Source: VAZQ01 sp963817135 (lineage in GTDB: Bacteria > Pseudomonadota > Alphaproteobacteria > Rhizobiales > Xanthobacteraceae). From it: DNA of 64,000 bases. The DNA lies in the NCBI GenBank assembly GCA_963817135.1, contig CAWFNG010000003.1, positions 186,001-250,000 of the forward strand. The letters run 5' to 3'. A program made the translations under genes and the position numbers. Numbering within the stretch: position 1 is the first letter of the stretch; every line of letters starts with the position of its first letter. This document shows, one piece after another, positions 49,367 to 58,609 of the stretch. Below the pieces are notes generated by a model. It was not told where the DNA came from. It saw only the letters and a program-made list of their open reading frames with translations, and did no database searches.

Positions 49367-50395
49367 ATGAGCAGTGTCCCGAAAATCAGCATTCGACTGC
49401 ACGGCGCAATGCCGCCCGGGCAAGGCATTGAGCTCGCTAAGGCGGCGGAGAATGCCGGTTTTGCCAGCGTGTGGTTTGCGGAGAATGCTTTTGCCCGGGG
49501 CATCCTGCCGCTGGCGAGCGCCTGCGCGCTCGCAACGAAGCGATTGCGCATCGGCGCCGGAGTATTCAATCCGTTCAGCCGGCATCCCACCATGATGGCA
49601 ATGGAGATCGGTGCGCTTGACGAGCTGTCGAACGGGCGCGCGATGCTGAGCATCGGCACCGGCATCCTCTCGGCGGTGGAAAAAATCGGCTTCGACATCG
49701 ACAAGCCGCTGCTCGCCGTGCGCGATACGCTTGCGATCGTACGTGGCCTGTTGCGCGGCGAAGAGGTCGACCATGCCGGTTCCGCATTCTCGGCCCGCAA
49801 GGTGCGGCTAGATTACAAGCCACGTGCCGACATTGCGATCTTTCTTGCCGGCCGCGGCACGTTGACCGTTAAGCTCGCAGGCGAGGCAACCGAAGGTCTG
49901 ATTATTTCCAATATGTGCTCGCTCGGATTTGCCGCAGGAGCCGCAGATCTCATGCAGGCGAGCCGCCGCGCGGCCGGACGGCCGGATCGTGGAGAGGTGA
50001 TCCAGTTCATGCCGTGCGCCATGCGCGAGGACCGCGCCGAGGCGATGAGAGCGGCGAAACGCGCCGTCGGCGAAATGCTGCCCGGATACTGGGCGCTCGG
50101 CCGGAGGCTTCGCTCAGCAAAGGAAGGATTGCTCACCGGCAGCGATATCTCGGAAGCGGAATTCGCAAAGGCCGCCGCCCGGTTGCAGGCGGGGGGCGCT
50201 CCCGAGGACATCCTGGACGAGCGGCACGCAAGAGCTTTCTCGCTCGCGGGAACGCCGGAGGAATGCCTTGCCACGGCAAAAAAGTACGCAGCAGCCGGCG
50301 TTTCGGAACTGGCGTTGACCTTCGCCGGGCCCACGGCGCTGCACGATATCGGCGCGATGGGTGCGGCTCTGCGCGAATGGCAGCGCGTGAAGTAG
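49367..50395 (+). CDS. LLM class flavin-dependent oxidoreductase (MER-like)
   Basis: A 342-residue luciferase-like protein: GQGIELAKAAENAGFASVWF, TKRLRIGAGVFNPFSRHPTM, EIGALDELSNGRAMLSIGTG, and AGVSELALTFAGP near the end. It is of a different subfamily from 47030-48031, closer to methylenetetrahydromethanopterin reductase-like members. Divergent from the M24 gene with 129 bases in between. Confidence 0.87.
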   Translation: MSSVPKISIRLHGAMPPGQGIELAKAAENAGFASVWFAENAFARGILPLASACALATKRLRIGAGVFNPFSRHPTMMAMEIGALDELSNGRAMLSIGTGILSAVEKIGFDIDKPLLAVRDTLAIVRGLLRGEEVDHAGSAFSARKVRLDYKPRADIAIFLAGRGTLTVKLAGEATEGLIISNMCSLGFAAGAADLMQASRRAAGRPDRGEVIQFMPCAMREDRAEAMRAAKRAVGEMLPGYWALGRRLRSAKEGLLTGSDISEAEFAKAAARLQAGGAPEDILDERHARAFSLAGTPEECLATAKKYAAAGVSELALTFAGPTALHDIGAMGAALREWQRVK

Positions 50396-50454
50396 CACTC
50401 TAGACGCGAGGCCGGACCCGGCTACTATCGGCATTCGCATTCGGAGATTCCATC

Positions 50455-50682
50455 GTGGTTATCAGCTTCAGGGGACTTCCACCGCACGACCTCGGTACGG
50501 CAGAAACCGGCTCGGCGCAGGCAATCGGTGAATTCGTCGAGGTGACCATGAATACGCTCAACTCCTGGCATTCCCCGCCGGGAAATCTGGTGCGCGTGCA
50601 GATGTCGCCCGCGGTCGCGCGCTCTCTTGCGGACCGTCTCACTGCCGCCGCAGTCGCGGCCGAGTCAAACGCGCGGCAATAG
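50455..50682 (+). CDS. small hypothetical protein
   Basis: A 75-residue soluble protein from GTG 50455, preceded by GGAG eight bases away: MVISFRGLPPHDLGTAETGS, then SPPGNLVRVQMSPAVARSLA and an Ala-rich end. Codon use is like the neighbours. I do not recognise a family. Confidence 0.5.
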   Translation: MVISFRGLPPHDLGTAETGSAQAIGEFVEVTMNTLNSWHSPPGNLVRVQMSPAVARSLADRLTAAAVAAESNARQ

Positions 50683-50830
50683 CGGAACAGATTAGAAACA
50701 GGGAACCGGCGCCGCTATGATGACGGAACCGGAAGCCGATTGGCGGGTTCTGCGGTAGCGCGGGACTGCGGCCAAGGAGGCTGGTGCTTGGTCGCGACCC
50801 TGTCCCTGGGTTTGGGGGAGAACGTTGCAC

Positions 50831-52672
50831 ATGACGGCGAAGCCGCTCGGGAGCGACGATCCCATGAGCATGCCGGCGGACTTGAGCCGGCAGGCCGGGG
50901 AGGAAATTCTACGCGAGCAGAAAGAGCGGCTGGCCGTCACCTATGAGCATACGACCGTCGGCATTGCCGAAGTCGATGCGCAGGGCAAACGCCTGAGCGT
51001 CAATGCAACCGCGTGCGCCATCACCGGGCGCTCACGCGAGGAATTGCTGCACGGAAACATCTTCGATGTGCTGCATCCGGAGGATCGCGAGGAGGACCTG
51101 CGCCAATATTGCCGCCTGGTCGGCGGCGAGATCGATCGCTATGCGATCGAGAAGCGCATCGTCCGCAAAGACCGATCGGTGATCTGGATTTCGGTCGTCA
51201 GCTCGGCCGTTCGCGACCCTGCCGGCGCATTTCTCTACGGCGTGCGGACATTCCAGGACATCACCGAAACAAAGCGCGCTTTGGATGCGCTGGCGGAAAG
51301 AGAGCAGCGCCTGGCGGCGACCTATGAGCGTGCCGGGATCGCCATTTCGGAAATCAATGCGCAGGGCCGATTACTGCGGGTGAACGAAGCAGCCTGCCTG
51401 ATTACCGGCTATGCACGCGAGGAACTGCTCGAACACACGGTCTTCGATGTCACCCATCCCGAGGACAGCGGACAAGACTTCGAGAAATTCCAGCAGCAGA
51501 GGAGCGTGCCGGACGATCGCTACACGGTCGAAAAACGCCTCATTCGCAAGGACGGCGGCATCATTTGGGTTGCCGTCACATCATCGACCGTGCGCGATTC
51601 CGCCGGCCGCTTCCTGTACGGAATCAGGGTGATGCAAGACATCACCGCGCGCAAGCACGCCCAGGACGCAGTGCGCCACAGCGAACGTCAGTTCCGCGAA
51701 CTGTTGGAATCGCTCCCGGCCGCCGTATACACCACCGACGCCGCCGGCCGTGTCACCTTCTATAACCAGACCGCGGTCGAACTGTCGGGCAGAGAACCGA
51801 AACTCGGCAGCGACGAGTGGCGCGTCAACTGGCGCCTCTACCGGCCGGACGGAACGCCGATCCCGATCGAGGAGTTTCCGCTCGAGCGGATGCTGAGGGG
51901 CAACCGTCCGGGGCACGGCATCGAAACGGTTGCCGAGAGGCCGGACGGCACCCGCATCCCGCTGATTGCCTATCCGACTCTGCTGCGCGACGAGAGCGGG
52001 AAGCTTGTCGGAGCGGTGAACATGCTGGTTGATATCAGCGAGCGCAAGCAGGCGGAGGCCAATCAGAAAGTGCTGCTTGATGAGCTCAATCATCGCGTCA
52101 AGAACAACATGCAAATGCTGCATTCGCTCTTACGGGCGGCACAGCGGCAAACGCGCAGCGACGAGGCGCGCACGGTGCTCGCCGACGCGAGTCAAAGGGT
52201 GGGCGCCATGGCCGCCGCCCAGCAGGTGCTTTATGATGCCGGCGATGCGGTCACATATAACGCCAAGGATTTTCTCGAAGGCGTTTGCGCCAGTGCCCGC
52301 CAAATGTTCAGTCCCAAGATCGGTATTGTGATTGTGGAATGCATATCGGGAAAGTTGTCCAACGATACGGCCATGCCGCTTGCGCTGATCCTCAATGAGC
52401 TTCTCACCAACGCGGCCAAGCACGCCATGAACGGTAAAGGCGAAGGCTCGGTCCAGGTCCGCTTGATGAAAAGCCGGGATGGTCAGGATGCATTCGAACT
52501 CTGGGTGGAGGATGACGGGCCAGGATACGATCTGGCCGAGGGGCCTATGCGATCTTCCGGGCTCGGCCTGGTGAGCGGGCTTGCCCGTCAGCTCGGCGGC
52601 AGGTTCAAGGTGGAGCGTGCCGCCGGCGCGCGGTGCAGCGTCGAATTCCTCGACCGAGGGAGGATGCAATGA
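50831..52672 (+). CDS. multi-PAS sensor histidine kinase, HWE/HisKA_2 type
   Basis: A 613-residue cytoplasmic kinase with no membrane segment. Three PAS domains in order: about residues 32-155, 157-282 and 290-415; the first two are near-duplicates (GIAEVDAQGKRL / AISEINAQGRLL; FDVLHPEDRE / FDVTHPEDSG), so they arose by internal duplication. The phosphoacceptor helix is LLDELNHRVKNNMQMLHSLL (His in NHRVKNN), followed by an HATPase with LNELLTNAAKHA and VEDDGPGYDL, SSGLGLVSGLARQLGG. It overlaps its response regulator by four bases. ATG 50831 is chosen. Confidence 0.92.
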   Translation: MTAKPLGSDDPMSMPADLSRQAGEEILREQKERLAVTYEHTTVGIAEVDAQGKRLSVNATACAITGRSREELLHGNIFDVLHPEDREEDLRQYCRLVGGEIDRYAIEKRIVRKDRSVIWISVVSSAVRDPAGAFLYGVRTFQDITETKRALDALAEREQRLAATYERAGIAISEINAQGRLLRVNEAACLITGYAREELLEHTVFDVTHPEDSGQDFEKFQQQRSVPDDRYTVEKRLIRKDGGIIWVAVTSSTVRDSAGRFLYGIRVMQDITARKHAQDAVRHSERQFRELLESLPAAVYTTDAAGRVTFYNQTAVELSGREPKLGSDEWRVNWRLYRPDGTPIPIEEFPLERMLRGNRPGHGIETVAERPDGTRIPLIAYPTLLRDESGKLVGAVNMLVDISERKQAEANQKVLLDELNHRVKNNMQMLHSLLRAAQRQTRSDEARTVLADASQRVGAMAAAQQVLYDAGDAVTYNAKDFLEGVCASARQMFSPKIGIVIVECISGKLSNDTAMPLALILNELLTNAAKHAMNGKGEGSVQVRLMKSRDGQDAFELWVEDDGPGYDLAEGPMRSSGLGLVSGLARQLGGRFKVERAAGARCSVEFLDRGRMQ

Positions 52673-53133
52673 GTTTTGCGGACGTAGCCCTGGCCCATCC
52701 TGCATCGATCGGTAACCGCTTTGCACCGGTTCATCTCCCGCACGACATGGCAGATGACATGAGCGACCCGGCAAAGATTCTCATTGTCGAGGACGATTAT
52801 CTCGCGGCCAGCGAAATTGAAGACGTGTTGCGGGAAGCCGGCTACGAAATCGCCGGCATTGCCGATTCCGCGCCGGCGGCGGTGAAGCTCGCGAGAGCGG
52901 AGACTCCCACTCTCATCATCATGGACATTCGGCTGATCGGACGAGTCGACGGCGTCGATGCGGCGCTGGAAATATTCCGCGACACCGGCATACGCTGCAT
53001 TTTTGCAACCGCGCATTATGACGCAAGCGTGCGCGCGCGCGCGCAAGCGGCTGATCCCCTTGGCTGGCTGCCGAAACCCTATGCCCCGCATGCGCTGATC
53101 GCGATGGTCCGCCACGCCCTGGCCAAACTGTGA
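52669..53133 (+). CDS. single-domain response regulator
   Basis: A 154-residue receiver protein. After a 30-residue N-terminal extension, KILIVEDDYLAASEIEDVL begins the receiver; the phosphoacceptor Asp is in TLIIMDIRLIGRVDGVDAAL, Thr in CIFATAHYD, Lys in GWLPKPYAP. There is no output domain, as is usual for partners of HWE/HisKA_2 kinases. An internal start at MADDMSDPAK is possible. Overlaps the kinase gene by four bases. Confidence 0.92.
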   Translation: MSFADVALAHPASIGNRFAPVHLPHDMADDMSDPAKILIVEDDYLAASEIEDVLREAGYEIAGIADSAPAAVKLARAETPTLIIMDIRLIGRVDGVDAALEIFRDTGIRCIFATAHYDASVRARAQAADPLGWLPKPYAPHALIAMVRHALAKL

Positions 53134-53217
53134 GCTGCTCCGCTATTCAAGCGCCGTAGTAGCGCCCAATTCCAAGCCTTTCGTTAACCCATCCTTAACG
53201 GCGCAGGCATCGCGAAC

Positions 53218-54051
53218 GTGGCATCGGGGAGGCTATTGAGGCTTCTCGCCTTGGCGAGCGCGATGGCCTGCACGACCGTGCAGGCGATTTCGCAACCGCG
53301 GCCATCCATTGGCGAGGCGTGTCGCCCGCAAAGCGCCGGCAACGGCAAGGTCGGCAGCATAATCGACGGGCGCAGCTTCGCCCTGGAGGACGGACGCCCC
53401 GTGCGCCTGCCGGGCATCGAAGTGCCGCTCCTAGGTAGGCCCGACGAACGGGACCTGCGCGCCGGCGCCGCCCTAGCCGCCCGCGAAGCGCTCGGGACCA
53501 TCCTGGCCGGACAGGAGGTCGAGCTGCGCCAGGGCACGGCGACAGTCGACCGCTACGGCAGGATGCTGGCAGATGCCTATTTCCAGCGGAACGGCGCGCA
53601 ACAATCGGCTGCCCGGGCGATGGTGGCAGCCGGCATGGCGCGGGTTTCAGCGGATGACGCAAGCCGCGCCTGCATGACGGAACTGCTGACCGAGGAAGGC
53701 AACGCCCGCGCAGCCAAGCTTGGCCTCTGGAACGAACCGTATTATGCCATCCACGCGGCCGAGAATCTCGCCGAACTCATGGCCGAACAGGGCCGTTTCA
53801 CCATTGTGGAAGGGAAGGTGTTGTCGGTGCGCGAAAGCGGGGGCACGATTTTCATGAATTTCGGCCGGCGGTGGTCGCAGGCACTCACGGTTACCATCCT
53901 GAAACGAAATGAGCGTCATTTTCTGACCGCGGGCATAGAGCCAAAAGGCTTGGAAAATCGCCGGCTGCGTATTCGCGGATGGGTCGAGGACCGCAACGGC
54001 CCGCGCATCGAGGCGACCCATCCGGAGCAGATCGAGATCGCCGAGCGCTGA
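53218..54051 (+). CDS. secreted staphylococcal-nuclease-like (SNase/thermonuclease) domain protein
   Basis: A 277-residue exported protein. Signal peptide RLLRLLALASAMACTTVQA, then an SNase-like OB fold: GKVGSIIDGRSFALEDGRPV, RLPGIEVPLLG, VDRYGRMLADAYF and GMARVSADDASRACMTELL. The last 90 residues add a second small domain with FTIVEGKVLSVRESGGTIFM and NFGRRWSQALTV, as seen in alphaproteobacterial members. In SNase the catalytic motif is an Arg, Glu, Arg set; not all are obvious, so nuclease activity is uncertain. The start is GTG 53218. Confidence 0.82.
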   Translation: MASGRLLRLLALASAMACTTVQAISQPRPSIGEACRPQSAGNGKVGSIIDGRSFALEDGRPVRLPGIEVPLLGRPDERDLRAGAALAAREALGTILAGQEVELRQGTATVDRYGRMLADAYFQRNGAQQSAARAMVAAGMARVSADDASRACMTELLTEEGNARAAKLGLWNEPYYAIHAAENLAELMAEQGRFTIVEGKVLSVRESGGTIFMNFGRRWSQALTVTILKRNERHFLTAGIEPKGLENRRLRIRGWVEDRNGPRIEATHPEQIEIAER

Positions 54052-54079
54052 CGGGACATTCGTGCACAGCCTCACACCA

Positions 54080-55609
54080 ATGCAGCTCCGTCGTAGCCCG
54101 CATGAGCGCAGCGAAATGCGGGAATGCAGCCCCGGATTGCGCTTCGCTTATCCGGGCTACAGGGTTGCGTTTGCCGCCGCGCTCGCCCTTCTGCTCGCCG
54201 GCTGCAGCTCGTCGCTCCTTTCCGTCGGCGCTCCCCCGGCATCGCTGCCGCAAGCGCCAACAATCGTCGAGCAGCAGCAAACGTCCACTGCTTCGCAGCG
54301 CGAGCACCAGCGCATCCTCGCCGCCTATAACGGGACCTATGATGACCCCAGAGTCGAGGCGCTGGTTACGCAAACCGTCACACGACTGGTCGCCGCCTCC
54401 GAGCGTCCCGACCTGCAATACCGCATCACCATTCTCAACTCCGCAACGGTCAATGCCTTCGCGCTGCCCAGCGGGCATCTTTATGTGACGCGGGGGCTCA
54501 TTGCGCTCGCCAACGACACGTCCGAACTTGCCTCGGTGCTCTCCCATGAAATGTCGCATGTCATCGCCCGGCACGCCGCCATGCGCGAGGACGAAGCCAG
54601 CAAGGTGGCCCTGGTCACGCGGGTGTTCACCGATCTGGGCAGCGACCCCGAAACCAGCGCGCTTGCGCTCGCGAAGTCGAAGATCAAGCTGGCGAGCTTC
54701 TCGCGTGCGCAGGAGCTCGAAGCCGATGGGATCGGCGTCGGCATCGCGGCGCGCGCCGGCTACGATCCCTATGGCGCGGTACGCTTTCTCACCTCCATGG
54801 GCCGCAATGCCGAACTCAAGGCGAATCCCGGCCAATCGCATATCGATCCGCGCTCGCCCGACTTTCTTTCCTCGCACCCGGCAACCCCCGAACGCATCAA
54901 GCTAGCGCAAGGCAATGCGCATTCGTTCGCCTCCTCCGGCGCGGGCGAACGCGACCAGGCGGATTATCTCGCCAGCGTTGACGGCATGGTCTATGGCGAG
55001 GATCCGAGCGAAGGCTTCGTGCGCGGCCGCAGGTTCGTGCACCCGAGATTAGGCTTCACCTTCCTCGCGCCGGAAGGCTTCTCGCTCGATAATACCGCGC
55101 ATGCAGTACTGGGAGTGCGGGACAGCGGCGGCCAGGCGCTGCGGCTCGACGTCGTGCGCGTTCCGGCCGAGCAGACACTTATCGAATATCTCAATTCCGG
55201 CTGGATCGAGAACATCGATCCGAAATCGGTTGAGGAGATCACGATCAACGGCCTGCCGGCGGCTACCGCCTCGGCCAAAGGCGATCAGTGGGTGTTTCGG
55301 CTTTATGCGGTTCGCTTCGGCACTGACGTCTATCGATTCATCTTTGCGAGCAAGCGCATGAATGCCGACATCGATCGCGCCTTCCGCGAAGCAGTCGGCA
55401 CTTTCCGCCGCATGACGCTTGCGGAAAGCCAGGCGGCAAAGCCGATGCACATAAAGATCGTTACCGTGGAAGCCGACGAAAGCGTGGAGCGACTGGCGAG
55501 CCGAATGGCAACGCAAGACCGTGCGCTCGAGCGCTTTCGCATCCTCAATGGCCTCGGCCCGCACGATCGCGTCAATGCGGGCGACCGGGTCAAGATCGTG
55601 GTGGAATGA
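54080..55609 (+). CDS. M48 family metalloprotease lipoprotein with C-terminal LysM-like domain
   Basis: A 509-residue BepA/YfgC-like zinc protease. The lipobox is in ALALLLAGCSSS; the zinc motif HEMSH in SVLSHEMSHVIARHAAM, the third ligand in AQELEADGIGVGIAARAGYD. The C-terminal 55 residues (ESVERLASRMATQDRALERF, RILNGL, GDRVKIVVE) look like a LysM-type fold. Members act in outer-membrane protein quality control. The segment before the hydrophobic part (RSPHERSEMRECSPGLRFAY) is encoded by a GTAGCCCG palindromic repeat; no start codon exists between repeat and signal sequence, so the repeat supplies the start. ATG 54080, ATG 54116 and GTG 54062 are possible. Confidence 0.87.
   Translation: MQLRRSPHERSEMRECSPGLRFAYPGYRVAFAAALALLLAGCSSSLLSVGAPPASLPQAPTIVEQQQTSTASQREHQRILAAYNGTYDDPRVEALVTQTVTRLVAASERPDLQYRITILNSATVNAFALPSGHLYVTRGLIALANDTSELASVLSHEMSHVIARHAAMREDEASKVALVTRVFTDLGSDPETSALALAKSKIKLASFSRAQELEADGIGVGIAARAGYDPYGAVRFLTSMGRNAELKANPGQSHIDPRSPDFLSSHPATPERIKLAQGNAHSFASSGAGERDQADYLASVDGMVYGEDPSEGFVRGRRFVHPRLGFTFLAPEGFSLDNTAHAVLGVRDSGGQALRLDVVRVPAEQTLIEYLNSGWIENIDPKSVEEITINGLPAATASAKGDQWVFRLYAVRFGTDVYRFIFASKRMNADIDRAFREAVGTFRRMTLAESQAAKPMHIKIVTVEADESVERLASRMATQDRALERFRILNGLGPHDRVNAGDRVKIVVE
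54093..54160. repeat. GTAGCCCG palindromic repeat within the start of the M48 gene
   Basis: GTAGCCCGCATGAGCGCAGC on the left and TTCGCTTATCCGGGCTAC on the right, with an inner GAAATGCGGG. Related copies lie at 56989-57058 and 59754-59868, and a fragment at about 30192-30204. Here it is translated as the n-region of the lipoprotein signal. Confidence 0.88.
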
Positions 55610-56499
55610 AAACCGCAGTCGTTGGCCTCGGTGCCATGGGCTGCGGCATTGCCGCAAGGCTCATGGCTGCCGGGCATACCGTGATCGCGTGGAATCGCAG
55701 CAAGGAAAAAGCCAGGGAAAAAGTTAAGCCGCTGATCGATGCCGGCATGGCATTTGCGGCCAGCCCCGGCGACGCTGCCGCCCAGTGCGATGTGATATTC
55801 TCCATCGTTACCGATGCCGAAGCGGTCAGAGCGGTTGCGCTCGGCGCCGACGGCATCATCGCAGGCCTGCGCGCCGAGGGCGTCTATCTCGACATGAGCA
55901 CCATTGCGCCCGAGGCGAGCCGGGCGATTTCCGCCGAATTTCGGCGCCACGGCCGCAGCATGCTCGATGCGCCGATATCGGGAAGTCCGGTCACCCTGGC
56001 GCAAGGCAATGCCTCGGTGATGGTCGGCGGCGATGCGGCCGCATTCCAGCGGGTCGAACCGGTGCTGCGCGCGATCGGATCGAAAGTCACCTATATCGGC
56101 GGGAGCGGACTTGCCGTCGCCATGAAGATTGCGGTCAATCTTCTGCTCATGGTCGAGGTGATCGCGTTCGGCGAGGCCGTGGCGCTCGCCGAAAAGGGCG
56201 GCGTTGCGCGCGAGGTCGCCGTCGACGCCATCCTCAAAAGTGTCGCCGCATCGCCGGTGCTCGGCTATCGCGGGCCGTTCATTCTCGACGGCAAGATGCC
56301 GGCCGTCCCGCTTGCCGACGTGACGCTGCAGCAAAAAGACATGTTGCTGGCGCTCGACCTCGGCCGCAGGCTCGGCAGCCCGGTGCCGCTCGCCGCCGCG
56401 GCGAACGAAATCATGAATGCCTGCCGTGGGCTCGGCATCGATCACCGCGATTTCGTGACCGCACACGAAGTGTATCGCCGGCTGGGAGGACAATCGTGA
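55606..56499 (+). CDS. NAD(P)-dependent beta-hydroxyacid dehydrogenase (3-hydroxyisobutyrate dehydrogenase family)
   Basis: A 297-residue enzyme. Rossmann motif MKTAVVGLGAMGCGIAARLM, substrate motif LDAPISGSPVTLAQGNASVM and the catalytic Lys in AVAMKIAVNLLLM. It oxidises a beta-hydroxy acid to a semialdehyde or keto acid. It overlaps the M48 gene by four bases upstream and the cupin gene downstream, so it probably works with the cupin. Confidence 0.91.
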   Translation: MKTAVVGLGAMGCGIAARLMAAGHTVIAWNRSKEKAREKVKPLIDAGMAFAASPGDAAAQCDVIFSIVTDAEAVRAVALGADGIIAGLRAEGVYLDMSTIAPEASRAISAEFRRHGRSMLDAPISGSPVTLAQGNASVMVGGDAAAFQRVEPVLRAIGSKVTYIGGSGLAVAMKIAVNLLLMVEVIAFGEAVALAEKGGVAREVAVDAILKSVAASPVLGYRGPFILDGKMPAVPLADVTLQQKDMLLALDLGRRLGSPVPLAAAANEIMNACRGLGIDHRDFVTAHEVYRRLGGQS

Positions 56500-56978
56500 A
56501 GAAGAAGGCGCCAGGGCAGCCGAAATCAGGGCACAAAGCAAAACAACTGCGTCCGCGCAAGCCTCCGACAGCCAGCACGGCTCGAACAGCCAAAATGTAT
56601 CGCACCAATTTGCGCGATGTGCCGAAGATTACCGGCCTCAAGCGCAGGGACGGCTGGGTCGACATGCAGGTGCAGTTCCTGATCGACAAGCAATCGGCCG
56701 GTGCCGACCACGTTGTCGGCTGGACCGTGCTCAAGCCGGGAGCGCGACACGAAACCCATCTGCATCGCAACTGCGATGAATTCTTCATTGTGCTCAAGGG
56801 TCGCGGCCACATCTGCACCGGGCACGGAGAAGAGCCGGCGCGCGAAGGCGACGTGGTCTATTCACCGCGCAATTGCTGGCACGGTTTCAACAACACGTCG
56901 TCCAATGATGTCGTGCTGGTGTGGGGCTGGATGGGCGCGGGCTCCATCGCCGACTCAGGCTATGAAGTGAAGCACTGA
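56496..56978 (+). CDS. cupin domain protein
   Basis: A 160-residue protein. Cupin motif 1: HETHLHRNCDEFFIVLKGRG with His and Glu metal ligands; motif 2: GDVVYSPRNCWHGFNN with the last His. The N-terminal 33 residues are very basic (MKKKAPGQPKSGHKAKQLRP) and may not be translated: ATG 56595 (MYRTNLRD) is the alternative start to GTG 56496. Probably a small dioxygenase, isomerase or sugar-acid binding protein. Confidence 0.85.
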   Translation: MKKKAPGQPKSGHKAKQLRPRKPPTASTARTAKMYRTNLRDVPKITGLKRRDGWVDMQVQFLIDKQSAGADHVVGWTVLKPGARHETHLHRNCDEFFIVLKGRGHICTGHGEEPAREGDVVYSPRNCWHGFNNTSSNDVVLVWGWMGAGSIADSGYEVKH

Positions 56979-56988
56979 GATTGCTCCC

Positions 56989-57058
56989 GTAGCCCGGATG
57001 AAGCGAAGCGAAATCCGGGACGCCGCTCCCGCATTACGCTGCGCTCCATGCGGGCTAC
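56989..57058. repeat. GTAGCCCGG palindromic repeat
   Basis: GTAGCCCGGATGAAGCGAAG then AATCCGGG; right side GCATTACGCTGCGCTCCATG and CGGGCTAC. It separates the convergent cupin and Rieske oxygenase genes. Confidence 0.88.
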
Positions 57059-57064
57059 AGGTTT

Positions 57065-58391
57065 TCAACCGGCGGGCAGCTGCGCCGCCGCCCACGTTGA
57101 GGCTTGGCGGCGCGTGGTGTCGGTCTTTTGCCAATAGCCGCGCCAGTCCATGCTCGGGCCGATGCCGTCGATTGCGGCGGGACCGGTGATCCTGGCGGCG
57201 GCGGCCGCATCGAGTACCATCAGGGGTTTCCCGCCCCGGCCGGCCTCATCGATGGCGGTGCGCAGAATGCGACGGTAGGCGGTGATAGCCTTGTCGGACT
57301 GGCCGAGATGCTCCTTGCTGCGGTCCTGGATCGCTCCCATGGATTCGCACGCCCACTGATCGTGCACGTTGATGTCGGCGCCCATGCCGGTGAACGTCTC
57401 GTGCTGCTGTTCGCGCGGGTCGAAGCCGTAGTTGTTGCTCTTGTTCTTGCGCGGGACGTAATCGGGAAGCTCATAGAGTTGGAGCCTTTGCCGGCGCATC
57501 TCCTCCTTGTTCACCGGCGCGCCAAAGCTCGTGAAGATTGCATACCAATAATGTCTGCAGTCATCGATGGGCACATGCCACTGGGTGATAGTCATCTCGC
57601 TCGACATCGGAATGGTGAAGCCATTGGGAAAGATAAGGTTGGTAACCCGCACATGGGTGTTCGAACTCGCTGACCTGGCGCAGCGTAATGACACGCATCC
57701 CGAACTCGGTCGGCTCGACTTCGATGCGCGGGCGCGGAAACTCGCGCATGATGCGCGTCATCGGCATTTCCGAGTCGATGGATTTGTCGCGAAACAACTT
57801 GCCGTAACCCGTTCCCGGCTCCTCATCGTGAAAGAAGCGGTGCAGAAACGAAGTATGCGCGGGGTCGATACCGACTTCGAGGGATTGCAGCCAGTTGCAG
57901 TCGATCATGCCCTTGAAAGCGAAGGTGTGGCTGCCAGGCGCGGTGAAGCAGTCGAAATGCGGGAATGCGGGCGGCGCGCCTTCACCCATATAGGCAAACA
58001 GGACTCCGCTCTTTTCGACCACCGGATAGGCTTTCTGCCGGATATTGGCGAACATTCGGCTGCCGTCCGGCTCCGCCGGAGTCTCCAGACATTTGCCGGT
58101 CACGTCGAACAGCCAGCCATGAAATGCGCAGCGCAAGCCGCCCTGCTCCAGCCGTCCGAATGCAAGGTCGGTGCCGCGATGCGGGCATGCCCGCTCGATC
58201 AGCCCGTAGCGGCCCTGCTCATCGCGAAACATCACCAGGTTTTCCCCGAACAGACGAACCGGTTTGACCGCTCGATTGCCGGAAAGCTCGTCGACAAGCG
58301 CCGCGGGCTGCCAGTAGCAGCGCATCAACCCGCCGGCGGGCGTGCCGGGTCCGGTGCGGGTGATGAGATCGTTCTGCTCCACGCTCAACAT
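57065..58391 (-). CDS. Rieske (2Fe-2S) aromatic ring-hydroxylating oxygenase alpha subunit, frameshifted
   Basis: The first part (58391 to about 57660) has MLSVEQNDLITRTGPGTPAG, the Rieske motif ERACPHRGTDLAFGRLEQGG with RCAFHGW, and the iron-site DPAHTSFLHRFFHD. The frame ends wrongly after SEFEHPCAGY; the homologous continuation NTHVRVTNLIFPNGFTIPMS runs in another frame to 57065. One inserted C (or a two-base loss) near 57662 accounts for it. Corrected, the protein has about 440 residues, like phthalate-dioxygenase type oxygenases. No reductase is adjacent. Either a pseudogene or a sequencing error. Confidence 0.85.
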
Positions 58392-58532
58392 GAGAAATCT
58401 TCCTGTTCGCCTGCGTCCTTGGCGGAAATCTACCGGACCGCGGCGCGCCACGACAGTCTCAACCGCGCAGCAAACACTCCCGGCAACCCGCGGAACCGGC
58501 TGCGAGCGCCGGACGTTCTATAGAGCAGCGAA

Positions 58533-58548
58533 TGTGATCGACATCACG
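58533..58548. promoter_or_regulatory. FNR/CRP-like palindromic site
   Basis: TGTGATCGACATCACG: half-sites GTGAT and ATCAC with a 4-base spacer, close to the FNR/FixK (TTGAT-N4-ATCAA) and CRP (TGTGA-N6-TCACA) patterns. It lies 62 bases upstream of the 51-residue membrane protein gene and 142 bases from the divergent Rieske gene. Confidence 0.55.
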
Positions 58549-58609
58549 TTTGCGGCGTCGATATGCTGGTAAGCCTGCCCAAAGGGCAGCGCGCGACCCG
58601 GAGCCATTC

